From: CAG-877 sp045125935
GTDB lineage: Bacteria > Bacillota_I > Bacilli_A > RF39 > UBA660
Reading direction: 5' to 3'
DNA length: 64,000 nucleotides
Assembly: GCA_045125935.1 (NCBI GenBank)
Contig: JBGVNW010000053.1
Span: 1-64,000, forward strand
Under the pieces are notes generated by a model. It was not told the DNA's origin, made no database searches, and was given only the letters and a program-made list of their open reading frames with translations. Position 1 is the stretch's first letter, and the number at the start of each line of letters is the position of its first letter. Shown here piece by piece: positions 23,211 to 32,692 of this stretch. The translations under genes and the position numbers were made by a program.

Positions 23211-25007
23211 CTACTCACCATCCATACATAAAACACTCATAAATGCTTCTTGTGGAAGTTCAACACTACCAATTTGTTTCATACGTTTTTTACCTTCTTT
23301 TTGCTTTTCAAGAAGTTTTCTCTTACGTGTTACATCTCCTCCATAGCACTTAGCCAATACATCCTTACGAAGAGCTTTAACTGTACTACGCGCAATAACA
23401 TGATTACCTAAAGCAGCTTGAATTGGAACTTCAAATAATTGTCTAGGAATAGACTCTTTCAACTTTTCAACTACTCCTCTACCCCTACGATAAGCAAAAT
23501 CCTTATGAACAATAACGCTTAAAGCATCAACTACATCCCCATTAAGTAAAATATCCATCTTTACTAAATCACTCATCTTATAGCCAATAATCTCATAATC
23601 AAATGAAGCATATCCTTTAGTATAAGACTTTAATTTATCAAAGAAATCATATACTATTTCTGATAAAGGTAATTCATAATGAATATTAACACGAGTAGTA
23701 TCAATATATTCCATATTTAAATAAATACCACGTTTATCCTGACAAAGTTTCATAATTGAACCAATATATTCTTTTGGTGTAAATATATTAGTTTTAATAT
23801 ATGGTTCTCTAACTTCTCTAATTTTACTTTTATCTGGTAACTTATTAGGGGCATCAACCATAATAACTTCCCCATTAGTTAATACTACTTCATATACAAC
23901 TGATGGTGCAGTCATAATTAGATCAATATTAAATTCACGAGTAACACGTTCTTTAATAATATCCATATGTAAAAGTCCTAAGAAACCACATCTAAAACCA
24001 AAACCTAAAGCACTAGAAGTTTCAGGTTCAAAAACAAGTGAGGCATCATTTAATTTAAGTTTTTCTAATGCTTCACGTAAATCTTCAAACTTAGAAGTAT
24101 CTATTGGATAAACTCCACAGAATACCATTGATTTCATTGGTTTATATCCAGAAAGTGGTTTATCTGCCGGATTAGAATCCAATGTAATAGTATCACCTAC
24201 TTTTACATCGGAAATATTCTTAATACTAGCACTAATAAATCCAACTTCTCCTGCTACAAGTTCTCTTCTTTTAACCTCTTTTGGAGTAGATGTATTAATC
24301 GATAAAACTTCATATGTAGCACCAGTTTCCATCATCCTAATGATATCTCCTACTTTAATTTTACCATTAACAACTCTCATAGATACAACTATTCCTTTGT
24401 ATGGATCAAAGATACTATCAAAGATTAATCCCTGAAGTGGTTTATTAATATCCCCTTTAGGCGAAGGTACTTTTTCAATAACCTTTTCCACTAAGTCTTT
24501 AATTCCCGTTCCATTCTTCGCACTAGTTAAAACAATATCTTCTTTATCAAAACCAAGCATTTCTAACTCTTCAGTAACTCGTTCTATATCTGCTGATGGT
24601 AAATCAATCTTATTAATAACAGGAATAATTGCTAAATTATTATCAAGTGCTAAATATAGATTTGCTAGTGTCTGAGCTTCAATTCCTTGAGCTGCATCAA
24701 CTACTAATATAGCCCCTTCACATGCCGCTAAACTACGCGAAACTTCATAAGAAAAGTCTACATGTCCAGGAGTATCAATTAAATGTAAATTATATTCTTC
24801 ACCTTTATAATTATAAGTTAATTGTACTGCATTTAATTTAATTGTAATACCGCGTTCTCTTTCTAAGTCCATTGAATCTAACATTTGATCTTTTAATTCA
24901 CGCTTTTCAATAGCACCTGTAACTTCAAGTATTCGATCGGCTAGTGTACTTTTACCGTGATCAATATGTGCTATAATACAAAAATTTCTAATATTATCCT
25001 GTTTCAT
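23211..25007 (-). CDS. lepA: Elongation factor 4 (LepA)
   Basis: 598 aa, standard length. GTPase motifs AHIDHGKST, DTPGHVDF and NKIDLP are intact, and the C-terminal domain characteristic of LepA is present (ESIPRQLFEVPIQAALG, RKDVLAKCYGGDVTRKRKLL). The protein acts on stalled ribosomes by back-translocation. ATG 25007 follows CTGGAGGGAC. Confidence 0.97.
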   Translation of the reverse strand: MKQDNIRNFCIIAHIDHGKSTLADRILEVTGAIEKRELKDQMLDSMDLERERGITIKLNAVQLTYNYKGEEYNLHLIDTPGHVDFSYEVSRSLAACEGAILVVDAAQGIEAQTLANLYLALDNNLAIIPVINKIDLPSADIERVTEELEMLGFDKEDIVLTSAKNGTGIKDLVEKVIEKVPSPKGDINKPLQGLIFDSIFDPYKGIVVSMRVVNGKIKVGDIIRMMETGATYEVLSINTSTPKEVKRRELVAGEVGFISASIKNISDVKVGDTITLDSNPADKPLSGYKPMKSMVFCGVYPIDTSKFEDLREALEKLKLNDASLVFEPETSSALGFGFRCGFLGLLHMDIIKERVTREFNIDLIMTAPSVVYEVVLTNGEVIMVDAPNKLPDKSKIREVREPYIKTNIFTPKEYIGSIMKLCQDKRGIYLNMEYIDTTRVNIHYELPLSEIVYDFFDKLKSYTKGYASFDYEIIGYKMSDLVKMDILLNGDVVDALSVIVHKDFAYRRGRGVVEKLKESIPRQLFEVPIQAALGNHVIARSTVKALRKDVLAKCYGGDVTRKRKLLEKQKEGKKRMKQIGSVELPQEAFMSVLCMDGE

Positions 25008-25074
25008 AAAGTCCCTCCAGTAAAAATAATTATATCAAAAAACAAAAAGAAATAACACTAAAATGTGCTATTTC

Positions 25075-26346
25075 CTACTCTTTCCCGATAAATTTAACTA
25101 CTGCTAAATTATCAAAATCAATTTTTTCTAAAATATTATTCATATCTTTAACATTTAATGCTCTAATCATATCAACTTTATCAGGAATAACCCTCTTATA
25201 ATTAAGAATATCATCATACATATTAGACTCAACTGAATCGACATAATCAGCCATTTTTACTTCATTAGCAATCCATACCTTTTTCATTCTTGTAAAAGCA
25301 TCTTCATCAATTGAAATATTCTTTAGTTCACTCTTAATCTCACTAATTAATTCATCAGGATCATTAGTAGATGCAAGTATTAAAAATGTTCTAAATCCAG
25401 TAATCGCTTCCCATTCAGAATAAAAATTATTTAAGATTTTTTTATTACGTACTCTTTCTCTAAATTCAGAAGAAGATCCAAAACATAAAGTTGTTAACAT
25501 CTCTAAATATAAATCAAGAGTTAAATCATCATAATTACTTAATTCTTCTGTAGAAACTTTTAATCCCATACCAATTTTAGGTACTTTAATAGCAAGATTA
25601 ACAGTTTGCTCTTTAATATTAACTTCTTTTGGCTCTACTATTTCTCTTACAATTGGTTTTTCTTTATTTTCATGGCTTTCTAACATTTCATGTACTATTT
25701 TACTGGCTTCAAACCTATCAAAGTTACCAACCATAAGTAAAAACATATTATTTGGACTATAAAAATTATCATAACAAGTATATAAATCCTCTTTTGTAAT
25801 TTTCATAATCTCATCTACTGTACCTCCAATATCTACTCTTCTTGGATGTACTTTATAAATTGCTTCTCTTAATTTAGTTTCACATTGCCAATCAGGCATA
25901 TCTTCATACATTTTTAACTCTTCAGCAATAATACCTTTTTCTTTTTCAACATTTTCATCTGTATAATATGGTTCATTTACATATTTTAATAAAAATCTTA
26001 AGTTATCTTCAAAATTCTTAGTTCCATAGAAAATATACTGAGTACTATCAAATGATGTTGAAGCATTTGCCCCTGTACCACTTTCAGAAAAGTAACTAAA
26101 TGGATCTACACCATCTTCTTGTTCAAACATTTTATGTTCCAAGAAATGAGCAATTCCATCTGGTACTTTTATTTCTTTGTCTGTTCCTGCAGGAATAAAA
26201 GTAGTTGTCTCAGATCCATATCTTGTAGCATAACTTACAAAATAATTTTTCTTATCTTTAAATGGTACATAAATAACTTCAAGTCCATTATCTAAAGTTT
26301 CAACATAACTACTTAAATCTAATCCTTTTAATTTAATTTCCTTCAT
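25075..26346 (-). CDS. ymfH: M16 zinc peptidase, active subunit (YmfH-like)
   Basis: 423 aa. It keeps the inverted zinc motif H67-F-L-E70-H71 and the downstream Glu (EKGIIAEELKMYED). M16 peptidases of this kind pair with an inactive partner; that partner is the adjacent gene, which overlaps by 14 bp. In Bacillus the ymfF-ymfH pair also sits near the ftsK/spoIIIE gene, as here. Substrate is unknown. Confidence 0.87.
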   Translation of the reverse strand: MKEIKLKGLDLSSYVETLDNGLEVIYVPFKDKKNYFVSYATRYGSETTTFIPAGTDKEIKVPDGIAHFLEHKMFEQEDGVDPFSYFSESGTGANASTSFDSTQYIFYGTKNFEDNLRFLLKYVNEPYYTDENVEKEKGIIAEELKMYEDMPDWQCETKLREAIYKVHPRRVDIGGTVDEIMKITKEDLYTCYDNFYSPNNMFLLMVGNFDRFEASKIVHEMLESHENKEKPIVREIVEPKEVNIKEQTVNLAIKVPKIGMGLKVSTEELSNYDDLTLDLYLEMLTTLCFGSSSEFRERVRNKKILNNFYSEWEAITGFRTFLILASTNDPDELISEIKSELKNISIDEDAFTRMKKVWIANEVKMADYVDSVESNMYDDILNYKRVIPDKVDMIRALNVKDMNNILEKIDFDNLAVVKFIGKE

Positions 26347-27604
26347 CTTTTACACCCTCCAACAAGAAGATTGTATCAATACTAACTCTTTTCGCTACTT
26401 TAATTATTTCTTCCTTAGTAACTTTATTCATCTTTTCACGTTTTACATCAATAGTATCAGTACCAATAAGTTCTGTCATTAAATAATTATTAATTATTTT
26501 ATATTCGCTTTCTTCTAACTCTTCTAAAGCTGTATTGTAGTATTCTTTAGCCATGTTAATATCACGTTCAGTAAAATTACCCTTACACATATCATCTAAA
26601 CATTTCTTAACTAATGAAACACATTTCTCATAACTATCTTTATCAATACCAGCTCTAACTAATATTAAATTGTCTAATTTATTAGGAATAGAACGAATAG
26701 TATAACATAATGAATTTTCTTCTCTAACTACTTTAAATAATTTTGAATCAGAACTTCCTCCAAATATAACATTAAATAATGATAATGGATAATTTCTTTC
26801 ATAATCACTTAAACCATTTACTCTAAAAGCCATCGCAAGTTTAGATTGTGATCCTTCTATTTCCTCACTACCAGATTTTACTTTACTTCTAACTTCCTTT
26901 TCTTCAAGTAAATATGGTACTTTTTGTTTCTTTAATGTATTAATATTCATATTTTTCTTAATTAAATCAGTAACTTCATCCTCATTAATTTCACCAATTA
27001 CAAAGATATCTACTAAATCACTTTTTAGCATATCTAAATAATGTTCATATAAATTTTCTACATTAATATTATCTAAATCTTCTAAATATCCCATCATTCT
27101 ATAAGAACAAGGAGAATCTTTATCAAATAATTCAAACATCTTAACTAAGCTATAATTTGATGTATTTTCTTTAATAGACTCTAAAGCACTACGACAAGTA
27201 GTTTTAACTATATCAAGTTTTTCTTCATCAAATTTATTTTCTTCTACATCAGGATTAAATATAATTTCTCCTAAAAATTCAACCGCATCCTTAAAATTAC
27301 CTTTCTCGGTATACTTGTCATTTAATACAGATAAATAAAAATCTGTATTAATATAATTACCCAATCTAGTATTACTAGTCTGTAAGTCAGCCGCATACAA
27401 ATCTTGTGCTTTAATAGTAAGAGCTCTTTTACTATTATATTTTTTACTAGATTGCATAAACATATTACTTAGAATATTTCTAGCCGTAATCATCTCTTTT
27501 TTTATCGGACTACGAAAAGAAACTCTAATCATTATTGTTTTAAACTTATCTGTATTAATCAAATGTAATTTATAAGCTCCTAAATCCTTTCTTGTATATT
27601 TCAT
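26333..27604 (-). CDS. ymfF: M16 peptidase-like partner without zinc motif (YmfF-like)
   Basis: 423 aa from ATG 27604 (GAGGTGG upstream); an ATG at 27634 in the same frame has no ribosome site. The fold is M16 throughout but no HxxEH motif is present, as expected for the non-catalytic half of a heterodimer. It precedes and overlaps the active subunit. Confidence 0.83.
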   Translation of the reverse strand: MKYTRKDLGAYKLHLINTDKFKTIMIRVSFRSPIKKEMITARNILSNMFMQSSKKYNSKRALTIKAQDLYAADLQTSNTRLGNYINTDFYLSVLNDKYTEKGNFKDAVEFLGEIIFNPDVEENKFDEEKLDIVKTTCRSALESIKENTSNYSLVKMFELFDKDSPCSYRMMGYLEDLDNINVENLYEHYLDMLKSDLVDIFVIGEINEDEVTDLIKKNMNINTLKKQKVPYLLEEKEVRSKVKSGSEEIEGSQSKLAMAFRVNGLSDYERNYPLSLFNVIFGGSSDSKLFKVVREENSLCYTIRSIPNKLDNLILVRAGIDKDSYEKCVSLVKKCLDDMCKGNFTERDINMAKEYYNTALEELEESEYKIINNYLMTELIGTDTIDVKREKMNKVTKEEIIKVAKRVSIDTIFLLEGVKDEGN

Positions 27605-27638
27605 AATCCACCTCATATTTTCTATTATATTCAATTTT

Positions 27639-28355
27639 TTAATTTTTATTAATAGTTGCTTCTAGTGCTAAAGTTATCATTTCATTTAATGAGTTTTGTC
27701 TTTCTTCACTAGTTAAACTACGTTTATCATGTTTAGAATCAACTACTGTCAATAAACAAGTTGCTTCCTTATTTAATTTATAAGCTAAATAGAAAAGTCC
27801 AAATGCCTCCATTTCACTTGCTAGATAATCATCATCTGGAAAATTACTCATAAATTTATCATGATCAACATACGGATCAAACACATCACTAGTAATTATT
27901 TTACCATATTTTAAAGAACACCCTAATTCTTTAGCTTTTAAAATAATTTTTTTGTTTAAACTAGCAGTAGATGCATATTCTTTATCAGTATCTCCATCAA
28001 ATAGTAATGGAAATGTATTTACTGAATAAGCTGACTTTGCCAAAACAACATCAAGTAGTTTAACATCAGGATGAACAGTACCACAAGTACCTATTCTTAT
28101 AATTGTTTTTACATCATAAAACTTATATAATTCATATGCATAAATTCCAACGCTAGGAATTCCCATACCTGATGCAAAAACAGTAATCCTAGTACCTTTA
28201 TAATACCCAGTATAGCCATAAATATTTCTAACAGCGTTAACTAATTTATAATCATCTAAAAAGGTCTCTGCTATATACTTAGCTCGTAATGGATCTCCTG
28301 GCATTAATACTATTTCCGCGATATCTTCTTTCTTACTTTCAATATGTGCCGTCAT
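27639..28355 (-). CDS. deoD: Purine nucleoside phosphorylase, DeoD type
   Basis: 238 aa. The N-terminus VLMPGDPLRAKYIAETFL and the segments RIGTCG and SEMEAFGL are diagnostic of the hexameric DeoD family. It cleaves purine (deoxy)nucleosides with phosphate to base plus (deoxy)ribose 1-phosphate. It lies just upstream of the M16 pair on the same strand, 34 bp away. Confidence 0.94.
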   Translation of the reverse strand: MTAHIESKKEDIAEIVLMPGDPLRAKYIAETFLDDYKLVNAVRNIYGYTGYYKGTRITVFASGMGIPSVGIYAYELYKFYDVKTIIRIGTCGTVHPDVKLLDVVLAKSAYSVNTFPLLFDGDTDKEYASTASLNKKIILKAKELGCSLKYGKIITSDVFDPYVDHDKFMSNFPDDDYLASEMEAFGLFYLAYKLNKEATCLLTVVDSKHDKRSLTSEERQNSLNEMITLALEATINKN

Positions 28356-28512
28356 ATTTTACCTTCCTTCTAATAATATTTAGTCAAAATTATCTGAACT
28401 CTAATAAGATTATAACATATCTCATAAAAAGAAGTAACTATTTTGCAAGTTACTTACAAAACAAATATCAAAATAAATATACTTATGAATTATAAGTAAG
28501 TAAAAGATGTAG

Positions 28513-30789
28513 TTAATATTCATCAACTACATCTCCATTAGCACTATCATCAAATTGAACTAATACTTCTCGTGGCTTAGAACCATTTTGTGGACCAATA
28601 ATTCCTCTTTCTTCTAATAAATCAACTATTCGAGCCGCTCTATTATATCCAAGCTTAAATTTTCTCTGTAACAGTGAAGCACTAGCTTTTTGAGTTTGAA
28701 TAACAAATTGAACTATATCATTATACAACGGATCATCATCATCCACTGTACCATCACTATCTGCCAGACCACTACTTGAAGTACTAGTATCAACTGCTTC
28801 TAAATTTAACAATGAATCATCGTATTGAGCTTTTTGCTGTTCAACAGTAAAATCAATAATTCTTTTTATTTCATCATCATTAATAAATGAACCTTGAATA
28901 CGTGTTGGTGTATTCATTCCAATTGGTAAGAATAACATATCTCCTTTACCAAGTAATTTCTCTGCTCCAATTTGATCCAAGATTGTACGTGAATCAATTC
29001 CAGATCCTACCGCAAATGAAATACGAGATGGAATATTAGCTTTAATTAAACCAGTAATAACTTCTGTTGATGGTCTTTGAGTTGCAACAATTAAATGCAT
29101 ACCAGCAGCACGAGCCTTTTGTGTAATACGTAAAATCGAATCTTCAACCTCTTTTGCTGCTACCATCATCAAATCAGCCAACTCGTCAATAATAATAACA
29201 ATATATGGCAGCTTTTGTTTTTTAGCATCCTCACCATGCTCATTATTCCATTTATCTACATAAGCATTATATGTCTCAATACTCTTAGTTCCAGAATCAC
29301 TAAACGTCTGATAACGTCTTTCCATCTCATTAACCATTTTAGTAAGCGCCACTGCTGCTTTTTTAGGATCTGAAACAACAGGACATAATAAATGTGGTAT
29401 TCCATTATAAACAGATAATTCAACGACCTTAGGATCAACCATAACCATTTTAACCTCATCAGGTCTAGCTCGCATAAGAATTGAACAAATAATTCCATTA
29501 ACACAGACTGATTTACCAGAACCAGTAGTACCAGCAATCAACATATGAGGCATCTTATTAATTTCACAAACACCAATTTCACCCATAATACTTTTTCCAA
29601 GTGGTACCATTAATTTCTTTTCAGGTGCATTTTGCATTAACTTACTACTAATAATTTCATAGAAACTAACAGAAGTTGCAACTTCATTAGCAAACTCTAT
29701 ACCAACTGTGTTTTTGCCAGGAATAGGAGCTTGAATTTTAACATCTTTCTTCGCAAGAGCAAGAGCAATCTCACGATCAATTGATGTAATTTTATTAACA
29801 CGAGTACCAGAAGCTATTTCTAATTCGTATTGCGCAACGGTTGGTCCAATATGTACCTCTACCACTTTACCAACAATTTTAAAGTCACGAAGTACCCTCT
29901 CAAGAATTTCAATATTTTTTTCAATCACTGCTCCATCTGTTTCTGTAGCCTTTTTCTTAGGTTTATCCAAAAGACTAAGTGGCGGTAATTGATATTTATG
30001 ATTAACAACAACTTCCTTCTTTTCAGGAGCTGGAACGTATTTTTCTTCCTTTTCCTCTTTATCAGAAATCTTATTCAACTGATCAATACTTGTAATCTTA
30101 ATTCTATTATCAGCCTTTGGAGTCTCCTCTTCAGCATCTGTACTACTATCATTAATAATAACAGAAGATTTTTTCTCTTTATCTTCCCTCTTATGAATTC
30201 TTTTTTCTTTCTCAGATTCGTATTTATTTCTAACATAATCTAAAATTGAGAATCCTGTAAATAAAGAAACTCCTGCTACCATTAATACCCATGATATTAT
30301 TTGCATTCCAGTATAAGAAAATAATTTAACAAACAAAGTAGAAATCAAACATCCAATTAAACCTCCACCTACTGCTAACCAACTTTCTAAACTTCCATTA
30401 TGCATAATACTATTAAATGCTGTTGCCAACTGATTCATTGTCTCTTGAAAAATCGCTGCAACATTACTATCATTTTCTACAACAAAATTTTTATGCATAA
30501 GAGTCAACAAACCTATCGCAAATATATATAATCCAATCATCTTAGTCGAAAAGAATTCTGGAGATTTTCTTTTTAGCAAATAATAACCGCCAACAATTAA
30601 TAACGCTAATAAAAATACCATGTATAAAGAACCAACTAGATATACACCAAACGAAGTAAATAATCTCCCAACTGGACCATATCCACCAATTCCTAATATT
30701 CCAATAAGAATCAAAACTATACCACGTAATTCCGCACCATAACTAAATTCTTTTTTCTCTTCTTTTTTCTTTTTCTTCTTTTTTGCCAT
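28513..30789 (-). CDS. ftsK: DNA translocase FtsK/SpoIIIE
   Basis: 758 aa from ATG 30789 (AGGAG seven bases upstream). A lysine-rich start is followed by four membrane helices (~20-180), a variable charged linker, and the RecA-like motor with Walker A GTTGSGKSV and Walker B VIIIDELADLM. The C-terminal gamma winged helix (SLLQRKFKLGYNRAARIVDLLEERGIIGP, trimmed here in meaning only) binds polar sequences near dif. It pumps DNA through the septum during division or sporulation. Confidence 0.95.
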   Translation of the reverse strand: MAKKKKKKKEEKKEFSYGAELRGIVLILIGILGIGGYGPVGRLFTSFGVYLVGSLYMVFLLALLIVGGYYLLKRKSPEFFSTKMIGLYIFAIGLLTLMHKNFVVENDSNVAAIFQETMNQLATAFNSIMHNGSLESWLAVGGGLIGCLISTLFVKLFSYTGMQIISWVLMVAGVSLFTGFSILDYVRNKYESEKEKRIHKREDKEKKSSVIINDSSTDAEEETPKADNRIKITSIDQLNKISDKEEKEEKYVPAPEKKEVVVNHKYQLPPLSLLDKPKKKATETDGAVIEKNIEILERVLRDFKIVGKVVEVHIGPTVAQYELEIASGTRVNKITSIDREIALALAKKDVKIQAPIPGKNTVGIEFANEVATSVSFYEIISSKLMQNAPEKKLMVPLGKSIMGEIGVCEINKMPHMLIAGTTGSGKSVCVNGIICSILMRARPDEVKMVMVDPKVVELSVYNGIPHLLCPVVSDPKKAAVALTKMVNEMERRYQTFSDSGTKSIETYNAYVDKWNNEHGEDAKKQKLPYIVIIIDELADLMMVAAKEVEDSILRITQKARAAGMHLIVATQRPSTEVITGLIKANIPSRISFAVGSGIDSRTILDQIGAEKLLGKGDMLFLPIGMNTPTRIQGSFINDDEIKRIIDFTVEQQKAQYDDSLLNLEAVDTSTSSSGLADSDGTVDDDDPLYNDIVQFVIQTQKASASLLQRKFKLGYNRAARIVDLLEERGIIGPQNGSKPREVLVQFDDSANGDVVDEY

Positions 30790-30888
30790 AATGATACTCC
30801 TAATCACTCATTCTATACATATTTATTATACAACAAATTAAATAATACTACATACAAAATCTGCAAACTTTACAAAAAAAAAGAGCAT

Positions 30889-31446
30889 CTACGCTCTTGA
30901 TACATATTTACCATCACTAGTTGAAACAATGATAGTTTCTCCTTCTTCAATAAATAAAGGAACTCTAACATTCATACCAGTTTCTACTTCAGCATCTTTT
31001 AATGCATTGTTAGTAGTATTTCCTTTTACAGCAGGTTCAGTATGTGTAACAACTAATTCCACCTTATCTGGTAAATCAATTCCTAAAACTTCACCTTCAA
31101 ACATAGTAATATATACTTCTAAATTTTCCTTTAAGAATTTAGCACCCTCACCAACTGTTTCCTTGCTTAATTCTAATTGTTCATAAGTATCCATATTCAT
31201 GAAGTAATAAACATCACTCATAGTATATAAATATTGCATCAATTGTTTTTCAATTCTTGCTGTAGCAACCTTAATACCAGCATTGAATGTTTGTTCAAAA
31301 ATAGCTCCAGTTCTTAAATTTTTTAATTTAGCCTTTACAATTGCAGCACCTTTACCAGGTTTTACATGTTCAGTATTCATAACTACATAAATATTACCTT
31401 CAAATTCGATTGTAATACCATTTTTTAAATCATTTGTATTGATCAT
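30889..31446 (-). CDS. efp: Elongation factor P
   Basis: 185 aa, standard length. It rescues ribosomes stalled at polyproline. The tip loop is VKPGKGAA with K32 at the position that receives post-translational modification in many bacteria; flanking prolines fit the YmfI/5-aminopentanol-type loop rather than the EpmA type, though this is inference. RBS AGGAGGTG before ATG 31446. The pilus ATPase tail in this window is Pro-rich, a plausible EF-P client. Confidence 0.95.
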   Translation of the reverse strand: MINTNDLKNGITIEFEGNIYVVMNTEHVKPGKGAAIVKAKLKNLRTGAIFEQTFNAGIKVATARIEKQLMQYLYTMSDVYYFMNMDTYEQLELSKETVGEGAKFLKENLEVYITMFEGEVLGIDLPDKVELVVTHTEPAVKGNTTNNALKDAEVETGMNVRVPLFIEEGETIIVSTSDGKYVSRA

Positions 31447-31458
31447 CTAATTCACCTC

Positions 31459-31656
31459 CTAATCGTGTCTTTTATTATTAGTTTTTCTTGTTTTTTGATA
31501 CACTTTTCCTCGTTTTACATTACCATTACTAGAATTTTTCAAATTAAAATGAGTAACAGGAGGAACAGTACCAGTTTGTTGGCTAGCCTGAAGCTCAATT
31601 AACTCATTCAAATCAGCACCAGGAGAAGTTAAAGCTTTAATTGCGTCATTTTTCAT
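31459..31656 (-). CDS. Small unknown protein, 65 aa, between rpmG and efp
   Basis: Begins MKNDAIKALTSPGADLNELI after AGGAGTTAATT. It has a Gln/Thr/Pro-rich middle and a basic tail ending KRHD. No motif is recognised and no membrane segment is visible. It is packed 12 bp before efp and 12 bp after rpmG, so it belongs to one operon with them. The basic tail might indicate a ribosome or RNA contact, but that is only a guess. Confidence 0.65.
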   Translation of the reverse strand: MKNDAIKALTSPGADLNELIELQASQQTGTVPPVTHFNLKNSSNGNVKRGKVYQKTRKTNNKRHD

Positions 31657-31668
31657 AATTAACTCCTA

Positions 31669-31830
31669 TTATTTTTTCTCCTTATGTACAGTATGTTTTC
31701 TACATCTAGGACAGTATCTATTTAATTCAAGACGGTCTGTTTTCTTTACATTTCTCTCTACTCTGTAATTTTCTTCTTTACATTCAGTACAAATTAGAGT
31801 CTTATTTTGTCTATTTCCTACTTTAGCCAT
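31669..31830 (-). CDS. rpmG: Ribosomal protein bL33
   Basis: 53 aa, starting MAKVGNRQNKTLICTECKEE. The zinc-ribbon form is present with C14-x2-C17 and C40-x2-C43, so it is the zinc-dependent (C+) version. ATG 31830 is preceded by AAGGAGGGA. Too short for many ORF callers but unambiguous. Confidence 0.93.
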   Translation of the reverse strand: MAKVGNRQNKTLICTECKEENYRVERNVKKTDRLELNRYCPRCRKHTVHKEKK

Positions 31831-31938
31831 TGTCTATCCCTCCTTACGTCTATAGGTATTATACCAAACTTTTATAAAAATGCAAAAGTTTTTTCATAAA
31901 TATCGAAATATTTCAAAAAAAAGACGAGATTTCCCATC

Positions 31939-32688
31939 TCAATTAACTTTTTTCTTAATATCAACAACACTAGGTAACCATTCATCACAAGTATTATATG
32001 AAAAATCATCTCTACCATAATTAGGATTTTTGATTATTTTAGGGCTTCTATTTCTACCATCTGAATAAAAAGACTTATAATAACCATAAAGATATTTAGG
32101 ATTAAAATAAGCACCTCTCTCACCCATTTTCCACATCGGAGAACAAACCTCATTTCGTGGAATTCTTATAATTATCGCATTAACATCACTATCTTCATAA
32201 TATTGATATTGTAAAAACGAATAAAAATCTAATCCATCTTCCTTAAATCTAACTGTTCTATTAATTTTAGGACCATGTATACACATCAATCCTGTTGTAA
32301 ACCTAGAATTTTCTATTACATAATTCGGATGAAGCGATCCATGAATACCTATAACATAATTATCATCATAGTAAAGTTTTTCCATATCTTTACCAAAAGT
32401 CACCGGAAGCTTAGCTTCCGCAATCTCATTTATCATTGTGACTTTTTTAGAACGAAAAACATTTCTAAGTCCCTCATAACTTACTTCATTTTTATCTAAC
32501 AAATTACAAACTATTTGAATAGTCTTATCAATTGGAAACTGATAATAATTACTATCAAAAGATTCTCTTAATTTTTTTATCTCACTACTAACAATAGCTA
32601 ATTTATTAGAAGCCTCCTCAGAAACTACCTTAATATACAAAGCATCTAATAAATTTAAAAATTGTTCTTTATTTAATACCTCTTCCAT
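31939..32688 (-). CDS. Unknown protein with possible PARP/Tpt1-like ADP-ribosyltransferase signature
   Basis: 249 aa from ATG 32688; ATG 32703 is an alternative and both have weak ribosome sites. The N-terminal ~100 residues are helical. The C-terminal half shows, in order, IGIHGSL (H116), a following FTTGL, GERGAYF (Y194) and CDEWLP (E236). The order HG(S/T)...GL...GxYF...E recalls the H-Y-E triad layout of diphtheria-toxin/PARP-type ADP-ribosyltransferases. Overall similarity is too low to be sure. It overlaps or abuts the penicillin-binding protein stop, so it is probably co-transcribed. No signal peptide, so any activity is intracellular. Confidence 0.55.
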   Translation of the reverse strand: MEEVLNKEQFLNLLDALYIKVVSEEASNKLAIVSSEIKKLRESFDSNYYQFPIDKTIQIVCNLLDKNEVSYEGLRNVFRSKKVTMINEIAEAKLPVTFGKDMEKLYYDDNYVIGIHGSLHPNYVIENSRFTTGLMCIHGPKINRTVRFKEDGLDFYSFLQYQYYEDSDVNAIIIRIPRNEVCSPMWKMGERGAYFNPKYLYGYYKSFYSDGRNRSPKIIKNPNYGRDDFSYNTCDEWLPSVVDIKKKVN

Positions 32689-32692
32689 ATAA

